A stretch of 64,000 nt of DNA. It comes from Bradyrhizobium sp. WBOS07 (GTDB lineage: Bacteria; Pseudomonadota; Alphaproteobacteria; Rhizobiales; Xanthobacteraceae). Numbering within the stretch: the stretch's first letter is position 1; each line of letters begins with the position of its first letter. The DNA lies in the NCBI RefSeq assembly GCF_024585165.1, contig NZ_CP029008.1, forward strand, positions 4,793,501 through 4,857,500, written 5' to 3'. Both the position numbers and the translations under genes were made by a program. Positions 33,544 through 40,949 of this stretch are shown piece after piece. Below the pieces are notes generated by a model. The model searched no databases, was not told where the DNA came from, and saw only the letters and a list, made by a program, of their open reading frames with translations.

Positions 33544-35358
33544 TCATCTCCGCCCGAACAGCTTCTCCACGTCGCTCAGCTTCAGCTCGACATAGGTCGG
33601 TCTTCCGTGATTGCACTGGCCGGAGTTCGGCGTCGCCTCCATCTCGCGCAGCAGGGCATTCATCTCTTCCGGCCGCAGCCTTCGGCCGGCGCGCACCGAG
33701 CCGTGGCAGGCCATGGTCGCCGCGACGTGCATCAGGCGGCGCTCCAGCGGCAGCGCTTCGCCCCACTCGGCCATGTGCTCGGCGAGATCGCGCAACAGGC
33801 CGCCGGCATTGGTCTTGCCGAGCAGCGAGGGCGTCTCGCGCACCGCGACCGCGCCGGGGCCGAAGGATTCGATGGCGAGGCCGAACGAGGCGAGCTCCTC
33901 GCTGCGCTCAAGGAGGCGCTCGACCGTGGCCTCGTCCATCTCGACGATCTCGGGAATGAGCAGGATCTGCCGCTGCACGCCGTTGGCGGCCAGCGAGGCC
34001 TTCAACCGCTCATAGACGATGCGCTCATGCGCGGCGTGCTGGTCGACGATGATGAGGCCGTCGCGGGTCTGCGAGACGATATAGGTCTCGTGGATCTGCG
34101 TGCGCGCCGCGCCGAGCGGCCGGTCGACGAGGTCCGCCACCGGCTGCGTCTCGAACCGCACATCCGCGCTGGGCGCACCGACATCGAACGCGGCCTGCGC
34201 GCGCTCGGCGAAAGCGGGCGCCGCGGAGCCCTCGAACGGCGGCATCGGCGCGACAGGGGCGGCGGGCGAGGCGCGCCAATCCCAGCTTGCCGGACGCTGC
34301 GGCGTGAAAGCGGGCCGGAACGCGGACAGGGCGCTCTCGCCGCTGTTGGCGGCGGTGCGGCGTCCCTCGCGCGCCAGCGCCTCCTTCAATCCGTGCACGA
34401 TCAGCGCGCGGACGAGGCCGGCATTGCGGAACCGCACCTCGGTCTTGGCCGGATGCACGTTGGCGTCGACCTCGCGCGGATCGAGCGTGACGAACAGCGC
34501 CAGCACCGGATGGCGGTCACGCGGCAGATAGTCGGAATAGGCCGCGCGCACCGCGCCGAGAATCAGCTTGTCCCGCACCGGACGGCCGTTGACGAAGAGA
34601 TATTGCCCGAGTGCGTTGGCCTTGGTCAGCGCCGGCGCCGCCGCATAGCCGGCGACGACGATGCCCTCGCGCTCGGCATGCACCTCGATGGCGTGGCTGC
34701 GAAACTCCGCGCCCAGGATGTCGCCGAGCCGGGTCAGCCGTCCGGCCGCGCCGGGCAGCGCGGCGGCCCAGGTCACCGGCGCGCGCTCCTCGCCGGCCAG
34801 CGTGAAGGCGATATCGGGTCGCGCCATGGCGAGACGCCGCACCACCTCGCGGATCGCCTCGGCTTCGGTGCGGTCGGTCTTGAGGAATTTCAGCCGCGCC
34901 GGCGTCGCATAGAAGAGGTCGCCGACCTCGACGCGCGTGCCGTGCGCCAGCGCCGCCGGCATGATCTCGGATTTCTCGCCGCCTTCGACCGTCAGTGCCC
35001 AGGCATGCGGCTCGCTGGCGTGGCGCGTGGTGATGGAGAGCCGCGCGACGGAGCCGATCGAGGGCAGCGCCTCGCCGCGGAAGCCGAGGGTCCGAATCTG
35101 GAGCAGGTCCTCGTCGTCGAGCTTGGAGGTGGCATGGCGCTCGACCGCGAGCGCGAGATCCTTCGCGGTCATGCCGCCGCCGTCATCGGTGATGCCGATC
35201 CGCCGCCGCCCGCCACCATCGGTGAAGACGTCGATCCGGCTCGCGCCGGCATCGATCGCGTTCTCGACCAGCTCCTTGACCACGCTCGCGGGGCGCTCGA
35301 CCACCTCGCCGGCGGCGATGCGGTTGACGATCTGCTCTGGAAGTTGGCGGACGGGCAT
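33544..35358 (-). CDS. mutL: DNA mismatch repair protein MutL
   Basis: MutL couples mismatch recognition by MutS to strand removal. The 604-residue protein has the GHKL ATPase: ERPASVVKELVENAIDAGA, GITDDGGGM, TLGFRGEALPSI and the QYLFVNGRPVRDK segment, with NVHPAKTEVRF. After a Pro/Ala-rich linker (about 340-420) comes the dimerisation domain. The end contains MACHGSVRAGRRL and NSGQCNHGRPTYVEL, resembling the zinc-site motifs of endonuclease-type MutL, but the DQHAAHERIVYE segment (in place of DQHAxxERxxYE endonuclease motif) is also present, so it may have nicking activity. mutS is not in view. Confidence 0.95.
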   Translation of the reverse strand: MPVRQLPEQIVNRIAAGEVVERPASVVKELVENAIDAGASRIDVFTDGGGRRRIGITDDGGGMTAKDLALAVERHATSKLDDEDLLQIRTLGFRGEALPSIGSVARLSITTRHASEPHAWALTVEGGEKSEIMPAALAHGTRVEVGDLFYATPARLKFLKTDRTEAEAIREVVRRLAMARPDIAFTLAGEERAPVTWAAALPGAAGRLTRLGDILGAEFRSHAIEVHAEREGIVVAGYAAAPALTKANALGQYLFVNGRPVRDKLILGAVRAAYSDYLPRDRHPVLALFVTLDPREVDANVHPAKTEVRFRNAGLVRALIVHGLKEALAREGRRTAANSGESALSAFRPAFTPQRPASWDWRASPAAPVAPMPPFEGSAAPAFAERAQAAFDVGAPSADVRFETQPVADLVDRPLGAARTQIHETYIVSQTRDGLIIVDQHAAHERIVYERLKASLAANGVQRQILLIPEIVEMDEATVERLLERSEELASFGLAIESFGPGAVAVRETPSLLGKTNAGGLLRDLAEHMAEWGEALPLERRLMHVAATMACHGSVRAGRRLRPEEMNALLREMEATPNSGQCNHGRPTYVELKLSDVEKLFGRR

Positions 35359-35674
35359 GAGCTTACTCGGCGAATGTCCCAATCTAACGCCACCTCGCAA
35401 CAAATGCATGGGGAAGGTTGCGCTTCCCACATACCAGATGTGGGAATCTCCAGCATTTACCGGTCGTTGGCGAATGCGGCGCGGGCTCGCGCGTTGCCGC
35501 ATATGAGGAGTGCAATTCCGCGAAACCGCCGCGAAATCCCTAAACCATCAACACACGATACGGCTTGGATGAGCACCGCGCCGTTCGCACGCTTGACGCG
35601 ATGTCACGGTCCGATCCAGGCGAACGGCGCTGGGAACCATTGGACTGTCATCGCGGAAAATCCAGGAGAAATGG
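35359..35674. other. 316-base intergenic region
   Basis: It separates the divergent mutL and secreted protein genes. The mutL frame is open upstream to 35502 but without family support. I see no motif other than the AGGAG ribosome site of the next gene. Confidence 0.4.
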
Positions 35675-35980
35675 ATGAAGTTGGTCAAGACCTCGATGAT
35701 CGCATGCGCGCTGTCGGCTTTCATTGCGACGCCCGTTCTCGCGCAAAGCGCGACCCCCACCGCCAAGCCGGGCGGCACCGTGCAAAGCAAACCCATGCAA
35801 GGCAGCACGATGGGCAGCGGCGACGAGGAGATGAATGCGCAGCCGGGCGCAGCGGGCGAGAAGACCGGCATGAAGTCGACCAAGGGCACCCGAGGCACGG
35901 CCGGCACCACGGGCAGCGCGACGCACAAGGGGACGGCCGACGATGCCGCGACCGGCGCCGCCCCGTCCAAGCGTTACTGA
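35675..35980 (+). CDS. secreted low-complexity protein (101 residues)
   Basis: AGGAG stands seven bases before the ATG at 35675. A signal peptide (MKLVKTSMIACALSAFIATP, cleavage after LAQ) precedes a mature part of about 78 residues made of Gly, Thr, Ala, Ser, Lys and Met, probably disordered. No cysteine is present in the mature part and no domain is recognised. Similar short Bradyrhizobium proteins are annotated as hypothetical. The gene stands alone and ends before a dyad repeat. Confidence 0.65.
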   Translation: MKLVKTSMIACALSAFIATPVLAQSATPTAKPGGTVQSKPMQGSTMGSGDEEMNAQPGAAGEKTGMKSTKGTRGTAGTTGSATHKGTADDAATGAAPSKRY

Positions 35981-35997
35981 CATCACGGCGGATCGTA

Positions 35998-36118
35998 CAC
36001 CTCTTCCGCTTGCGGGAGAGGACGGCGCGGAGCGCGGGGTGAGGGCTTTCTCCGCGTCGGGATTGTCCCGTCGCGGAGACACCCTCTCCCCAACCCTCCC
36101 CCGCGAGCGGGGGAGGGA
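35998..36118. repeat. dyad repeat, CTCTCCC...GGGAGAG family
   Basis: TACACCTCTTCCGCTTGCGGGAGAGG at the left and ACACCCTCTCCCCAACCCTC plus a GGGGGAGGG turn at the right, with inner CGTCGGGA/TCCCGTCG and CTCCGCG/CGCGGAG pairs. A related partial copy is at 27231-27274 and a larger relative at 60687-60840. Confidence 0.65.
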
Positions 36119-36157
36119 GCGCACCTGCGCCGTAGCAATCAAACCAGCCTGTTCGTT

Positions 36158-36574
36158 TTAATCGTCGAAGCTCCGGCCCCGTCCGGCCTTGATGTCGCTG
36201 CGGCGCTTCTTGCCTTCGAGACGGCGCTGCTTCGAGCCGAAGGTCGGTTTTGTCGCGCGCCGCGGCTTTGGCCGCACCATCGCCTCGCTGAGGATTTCGA
36301 CCAGCCGGTCAATGGCATCCTGGCGGTTGCGCTCCTGGGTGCGGAAGCGCTGCGCGTGGATCACGATCACGCCGTCCTTGGTCATGCGCTGGCCGGCGAT
36401 GCGGGCGAGCCGAATCGCCGCATCCTCCGGCAAGGTCAGCTTGCGCGTGTCGAAACGGAGCTGGGCCGAGGTCGCGACCTTGTTGACGTTTTGCCCGCCC
36501 GGGCCGGAGGCGCGGACAAAGCCGATCTCGATGTCGTCCTCGTCGATGACGAGATCGCGGGATATCCGCAGCAT
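36158..36574 (-). CDS. arfB: alternative ribosome-rescue factor ArfB
   Basis: ArfB hydrolyses peptidyl-tRNA on stalled ribosomes. The 138-residue protein has the release-factor catalytic loop RASGPGGQNVNKVATS (GGQ at about residues 26-28) and, after a short linker, the basic tail KPTFGSKQRRLEGKKRRSDI that enters the empty mRNA channel. Length is right for ArfB and too short for a true release factor. It lies downstream of the M16 gene, separated by a terminator. Confidence 0.94.
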   Translation of the reverse strand: MLRISRDLVIDEDDIEIGFVRASGPGGQNVNKVATSAQLRFDTRKLTLPEDAAIRLARIAGQRMTKDGVIVIHAQRFRTQERNRQDAIDRLVEILSEAMVRPKPRRATKPTFGSKQRRLEGKKRRSDIKAGRGRSFDD

Positions 36575-36644
36575 GATGGCACCATTCGTGATGTCCGGAC
36601 ATATCGCGGACGTCTACGTTCGGCAATGGTGCTTGCGGAAACGC

Positions 36645-36672
36645 AAAATGGCCGGGCGGGCCCGGCCATCTT
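36645..36672 (-). terminator. intrinsic terminator of the M16 operon
   Basis: A nine-pair stem ATGGCCGGG/CCCGGCCAT (36648-36656 with 36661-36669) is followed on the minus strand by TTTTGCG. It lies 20 bases past the stop of the second M16 gene. Confidence 0.7.
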
Positions 36673-36692
36673 GGGAAGGCAGGAGAGCAACG

Positions 36693-38060
36693 TCAGTTCG
36701 ACTTCGTCGCCGGTGCCGCCGCCGGTTGCGCCGCGGCCTGCGGGGCGCGGCCGACGACGACGGTCAGCAGGCCCTGGCCCCAGAGCCGCCTGGCGGCCGC
36801 CTTGGCGTCGTCCAGCGTCACGGCATCGACGATGGCGTTGCGCTTCTCGATATAGTCGATCGGCAGCTTGTCCTGCTGGTACTGCAGCAGCGCTTGCGCC
36901 AGCTTGGAGGAGGTGTCGAGCGCCAGCATCTGCGAGCCTTTGAGGTAGGACTTGGCCTCGTCGAGCTCCTTCTGCGTCGGGCCCTCCTCGGCGATCCGGC
37001 GCACTTCCTTCTCGATGGCATCGATGGTGTCGCCGGCGCGGTCGGCGCGCGTGCCGGTATTGCCGATGAAGATCGCCGAATGCTCCATCCAGAGCAGCGA
37101 TTCGAACACCGAATAAGCGAGGCCTCGCTTCTCGCGGACCTCGCGATAGAGGCGCGAGGATAATCCGCCGCCGCCGAGGATGTGGTTGACGACATAGGCC
37201 GCCATGAAGTTGGGATCGCTGCGCTTCACCCCGGGTCCGCCGAAGGTGATCACGGTCTGCGGCACGTCGAGGGTGACGAAGGCGCGTTGCGGCGGCTTTG
37301 CGGCCTCGACGTCGGGGACCGGCGTCAGGTTGGCCTTGGCGGGCAGGGCGCCGAAGGTGTGATCGAGCAGCTTGCCGAGGGCCACCGGATCGACGTCGCC
37401 GACGACTGCGATCTTCAGCCCATCCCTGGCCAGCACGCGGCCGACATAGTCCTTCATGTCGTCGACCGTGATGGTCGGCACGCTGTCGAGGTTGCCGTTG
37501 GTCTGCCGCCCGTAGGGATGATCGCCGAAGGCGACCTCCAGGAATTTGCGGCTCGCCAGCGAGGTCGGGTTGGTGGTCTCGCGGCGCAGGCCCGAGATGA
37601 CCTGGGAGCGGATGCGTTCGACGTCGGCGGGGTTGAAATGCGGCGAGGTCAGCGCGCCCCGCAAGAGATCGAAGGCCTCGTCCTTGTTGTCGCGCAGCAT
37701 GCGCAGGCTGCCGCGGAAGGTGTCGCGGGTGGCGTTGAAGGACAGCTCGATGGCGCGGCGGTCGAGCCGCTCGTGGAAGGTCTTGGAATCGAGATCGGCG
37801 GAGCCTTCGTCGAGCAGGTCGCCGACCAGATTGGCGACGCCAGGCTTGTCCTTGGGATCCTGGGCCGAGCCGCCGGCAAAGGAATATTCCATGGCGATCA
37901 GCGGCACGGTCGCGTCCTGCACGAACCAGGCCTCGATGCCGCCGGGCGAGACTAGGCGCTGGATTTTTGCTGCGGCCAGCGATGGCGACACCGCAGCCAG
38001 TGCGAGTGCGGCCCCGGCGACGAACGAGACTGCAACGCGTCGAAGGAAGGGATAGGTCAC
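36693..38060 (-). CDS. M16 family peptidase-like protein without zinc ligands
   Basis: The 455-residue secreted protein starts with GTG at 38060 (AGGAG eight bases before), overlapping the previous stop (GTGA). A signal peptide (VSFVAGAALALAAVSPSLAA) is followed by two M16 half-domains. In the place of HxxEH it reads GVANLVGDLLDEGSADLDS, so the zinc ligands are missing. It keeps the arginine/tyrosine pair of non-catalytic subunits in GGLSSRLYREVREKRGLAYSV. It is probably the substrate-binding partner of the catalytic M16 protein encoded just upstream, as in mitochondrial processing peptidase pairs. Confidence 0.9.
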   Translation of the reverse strand: MTYPFLRRVAVSFVAGAALALAAVSPSLAAAKIQRLVSPGGIEAWFVQDATVPLIAMEYSFAGGSAQDPKDKPGVANLVGDLLDEGSADLDSKTFHERLDRRAIELSFNATRDTFRGSLRMLRDNKDEAFDLLRGALTSPHFNPADVERIRSQVISGLRRETTNPTSLASRKFLEVAFGDHPYGRQTNGNLDSVPTITVDDMKDYVGRVLARDGLKIAVVGDVDPVALGKLLDHTFGALPAKANLTPVPDVEAAKPPQRAFVTLDVPQTVITFGGPGVKRSDPNFMAAYVVNHILGGGGLSSRLYREVREKRGLAYSVFESLLWMEHSAIFIGNTGTRADRAGDTIDAIEKEVRRIAEEGPTQKELDEAKSYLKGSQMLALDTSSKLAQALLQYQQDKLPIDYIEKRNAIVDAVTLDDAKAAARRLWGQGLLTVVVGRAPQAAAQPAAAPATKSN

Positions 38061-39448
38061 GAACGCTTCTCCTCGCGCTTGGCAGCACTGGTGTCCTTGA
38101 TCAGATAGCCCGTGACCGAGCGCTTCTTCTCGAGCCATTTCTGCGCGACGGCGCGGACCTGCTCGGCGGTGACCGCGCGGATGCGGTCGGGCCAGCTCCT
38201 GATGTCCTCGATCGACAGGCCGGTGGTCAGCGCGCCGCCATACCAGCGTGCCAGCACTGCCTGGTTGTCCTGGGCGTAGATCGCTTCCGCGATGAGCTGG
38301 GTCTTCACGCGCTCCAGATCCTCGGCGCGGATCGGGTTCTGCGCCACGTTGGCGATGACGCCGTCGACCGCCTGCTCGATCTCCGCGAAGCTGACGCCGG
38401 CTTTCGGCGCGGCCGAGATCGCGAACTGGGTCGGGTCGAGCGCGATGCTGGAATAGCTGGCGTTGGCTGAGACCGCGAGCGGCTTGTCGACGACGAGGGC
38501 GCGGTAGAGATAGGAATTGCTGCCGCTGCCCATCAGCTGCGCCAGCACGTCGAGGGCCGCGCTCTCGCCGGCCGCAGCGGTGGTTGCCGAGGGCACGAGA
38601 TAATAGCGCCGCATATTCGGCTGCTCGACGCGCGGATCGGCCAGCGTCACCGTGCGCGGGGCGGCGGGCTCTGGCTCCTGCGGACGGACGCGCCGTGCTG
38701 GGATGGCAGGCTGCGCCGGGATCGAGCCGAAATTGCGCTCGACCAGCGGGCGGATTTCGGCGGCGTCGACGTCGCCGGCGATCACCAGGATCGCGTTGTT
38801 CGGGGCGTAGAAGCGGCGATAGAAGGCCAGCGCGTCCTCGCGATCGAGCTTCTCAATCTCCTGATGCCAGCCGATCACAGGCCGGCCGTAGGGATGATTG
38901 AGATAGAGCGCTGCCATGATCTGCTCGTTCAACCGCGCGTCGGGATTGTTGGCGACGCGCATGTTGTATTCTTCGAGCACGACGTCGCGCTCGGGCAGCA
39001 CGTTCTCGTCCTTGAGGATCAGGCCGGTCATGCGGTCGGCCTCGAACTCCATCATGGTCGGCAGCTGCTCTTTCGGCACACGCTGGTAGTAATTGGTGTA
39101 GTCGACCGAGGTCGAGGCGTTCTCGTTGCCGCCGACGCGGAGCACGGTCTGGGAGAATTCGCCGGCGGGATGCTTCGAGGTGCCCTTGAACATCAGGTGC
39201 TCGAGGAAATGCGCGAGCCCGGATTTTCCCGGCGTCTCGTCGGCCGAGCCGACCTTGTACCAGATCATCTCCGTGACCACGGGCGTGCGGTGATCCGGGA
39301 TCACCACGACCTGCATGCCGTTGCTGAGCGTGAAGCTGGCGGGCGGGGCCGATGTGACCGTGGTCTGGGCGGGGGCCGCACCTGATGTCAGGACACTGGT
39401 CGAGAGCAGCGCGGCAAGGAGGCAGGCAGCCGATCGGGAAGCGGACAT
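38057..39448 (-). CDS. M16 family zinc peptidase, catalytic
   Basis: The 463-residue protein has a signal peptide (SAACLLAALLSTSVLTSGAAPA) and the inverted zinc motif GLAHFLEHLMFKGT, with His80, Glu83 and His84; the third ligand is in ERDVVLEEYNMR. The segment GGNENASTSVDYTNYY is typical of the family. It works in the periplasm on unfolded peptides. The start is one of two adjacent ATGs (39451/39448); AAGGA spacing favours 39448. It overlaps the partner gene downstream. The 175 bases before it hold the gap to the secreted protein gene, so the cluster may run on from ileS and lspA. Confidence 0.93.
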   Translation of the reverse strand: MSASRSAACLLAALLSTSVLTSGAAPAQTTVTSAPPASFTLSNGMQVVVIPDHRTPVVTEMIWYKVGSADETPGKSGLAHFLEHLMFKGTSKHPAGEFSQTVLRVGGNENASTSVDYTNYYQRVPKEQLPTMMEFEADRMTGLILKDENVLPERDVVLEEYNMRVANNPDARLNEQIMAALYLNHPYGRPVIGWHQEIEKLDREDALAFYRRFYAPNNAILVIAGDVDAAEIRPLVERNFGSIPAQPAIPARRVRPQEPEPAAPRTVTLADPRVEQPNMRRYYLVPSATTAAAGESAALDVLAQLMGSGSNSYLYRALVVDKPLAVSANASYSSIALDPTQFAISAAPKAGVSFAEIEQAVDGVIANVAQNPIRAEDLERVKTQLIAEAIYAQDNQAVLARWYGGALTTGLSIEDIRSWPDRIRAVTAEQVRAVAQKWLEKKRSVTGYLIKDTSAAKREEKRS

Positions 39449-39623
39449 CATGATCCTTCTGGAACGCCGAGGTCCGGATTGCCGGCTCGGAGGCACCGCA
39501 TGCTACACCGTGCGGCTGAGGCTTCGCGTCACGAAGCAGAGAACGCCATCAATGCGGGAGCAGCCAAGCCGACGGCCGGCAGCCAGCTCCGCGGCCCAAA
39601 ATGCTCGGGCTCGGACAGGAGTG

Positions 39624-40352
39624 CTATTGCACCTTCTCCTTGCCGGACAGGATGTCGAAATAAGTTCGCTTCGAGTTGTCCGGCCCGGAGCCGTAGGCGT
39701 AGTTCGGCGAGGGCGTCTGATATCCCGGCGGCGGCTCCACCAGCGATTGGCGCGGCGGCTCCGACGTAAACTGCTTCGACTCGGGCTCGTTGCCTTTGAA
39801 CAATTTGAACAGTCCACCGGTGTATCCGAGCTGGGCGGGGCTGAGAGTCGGATTGGCGGTGGTGCCCGGCTGAACCGGATCATTGCTGGTCTTCTCGGCG
39901 GCGGCCGTCTTGTGGGCGTTCATCTCGGCGGGCGAGAGCGGCCGGGCATTCTTCAGATACTCCGCTGCCTTGTCGCCGCCCCCCTTCTTCCGCGCGGCAA
40001 TGGCGTCCTTGCGACGCTTCTCGTCGGGGTCCTTCGGCCAGTTCGGCGCAACCGCGGCCTCCGCCGCGGCCGGCGGCGGCAGGTCGAGCTTGGGCGGCAC
40101 GACCAGCGGCGAACGCTCACGGTATTCGATGCCGGGCTTCTCCATGCTCTTGGCGCCGAGGCCGGACATCAGATTGTCGATGAGCTTCTCTTCGAAGGTC
40201 ATGTCGTCGTCCTCGTCGTCATCACCAGCGCGGGCGGCGCCGGTCGACATGACGAGGCCAATGCCGAGCGCGACAGCGGACAATTTCAAAGCCTGCCAGA
40301 ACCCCGATTGAGGGCCTCGAGCCATTGAAGCGCTGGTCTTCGAGCTGCGCAT
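39624..40352 (-). CDS. secreted hypothetical protein of the lspA-M16 cluster
   Basis: The 242-residue protein has a signal peptide or N-terminal anchor (GFWQALKLSAVALGIGLVMSTGAARA) followed by an acidic start (GDDDEDDDMTFEEKLIDNLM). The rest is Pro/Ala/Lys-rich, with PSPNYAYGSGPDNSKRTYFD near the end. No domain is recognised. The ATG at 40352 has AGG seven bases before. It lies between lspA and the M16 pair in the same direction, 95 bases from lspA, so an envelope role is likely. Function unknown. Confidence 0.75.
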   Translation of the reverse strand: MRSSKTSASMARGPQSGFWQALKLSAVALGIGLVMSTGAARAGDDDEDDDMTFEEKLIDNLMSGLGAKSMEKPGIEYRERSPLVVPPKLDLPPPAAAEAAVAPNWPKDPDEKRRKDAIAARKKGGGDKAAEYLKNARPLSPAEMNAHKTAAAEKTSNDPVQPGTTANPTLSPAQLGYTGGLFKLFKGNEPESKQFTSEPPRQSLVEPPPGYQTPSPNYAYGSGPDNSKRTYFDILSGKEKVQ

Positions 40353-40447
40353 TACGATACCTGTTCCATATTGTGGCAGATCGCCGCTCAAACGCGGCCA
40401 GTCCCTCGCAAAACCGGGTTCCGCCTGCCGGTCCGTATCGGCCGGGA

Positions 40448-40942
40448 TCAGGGCGCTTTTGCGGCGGGTACCCCCATGAAGGAATCATACAATAGCGCCG
40501 CCACCCCAGCAACGATCGCCACGTCCGCGAGGTTAAACACGTACCAATTATAGGTATTTCCGCCGATCTCGATGTGGAACAGCGCGAAATCGACCACCGC
40601 GCCATGGATCAGGCGGTCGATGCCGTTGCCGATGGCGCCGCCGATGATCAGGCCCAGCGCCACCGTGGCAAGCCTGGTGTGCGAGCGGGCCATCCAGATC
40701 GCCAAGGCGATCACGGCGAGGGCCTTGACCGCCATCAGCGCGAGCTGCGCCGCCTGGCTGTCGTGCTGGAGCCAGCCGAAGCTGATGCCGATATTCCAGG
40801 CCAGCACCAGGTCAAAGAACGGCGTCACCCTGACAACGCCGCGCCGGGCGAGGTCGAAGACGTTCAGCAGCCAGAGCTTCGAGGCCTGGTCGGCCACGAG
40901 CGTGACAATTGCCGCGAGGATGCCGGCGCCAAGCGGGGTCAT
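40448..40942 (-). CDS. lspA: lipoprotein signal peptidase LspA
   Basis: LspA cleaves the signal peptide from diacylglyceryl-modified prolipoproteins in the inner membrane. The 164-residue protein has four membrane helices and the conserved boxes: DQASKLW near the N-terminus, NIGISFGW, GGAIGNGIDRLIHGAVVDF (catalytic Asp) and FNLADVAI (second catalytic Asp). It begins 8 bases past the ileS stop, the classic ileS-lspA pair. Confidence 0.95.
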   Translation of the reverse strand: MTPLGAGILAAIVTLVADQASKLWLLNVFDLARRGVVRVTPFFDLVLAWNIGISFGWLQHDSQAAQLALMAVKALAVIALAIWMARSHTRLATVALGLIIGGAIGNGIDRLIHGAVVDFALFHIEIGGNTYNWYVFNLADVAIVAGVAALLYDSFMGVPAAKAP

Positions 40943-40949
40943 GCGGGAA

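Noticed and set aside
35631..35674. GGAAC as a possible general-stress (EcfG) -35 box before the small secreted protein
   Set aside because: No CGTT-like -10 at the right spacing.
33439..36042. 867-residue open frame on the plus strand over mutL
   Set aside because: It is a mirror of mutL codons in high-GC DNA, with no domain and His/Arg/Gly-rich noise; mutL on the minus strand has full motifs.
36436..38088. 550-residue minus-strand frame over the M16 gene and arfB
   Set aside because: Arg-rich shadow in another frame; it runs across the stop of one real gene, a terminator and the start of another.
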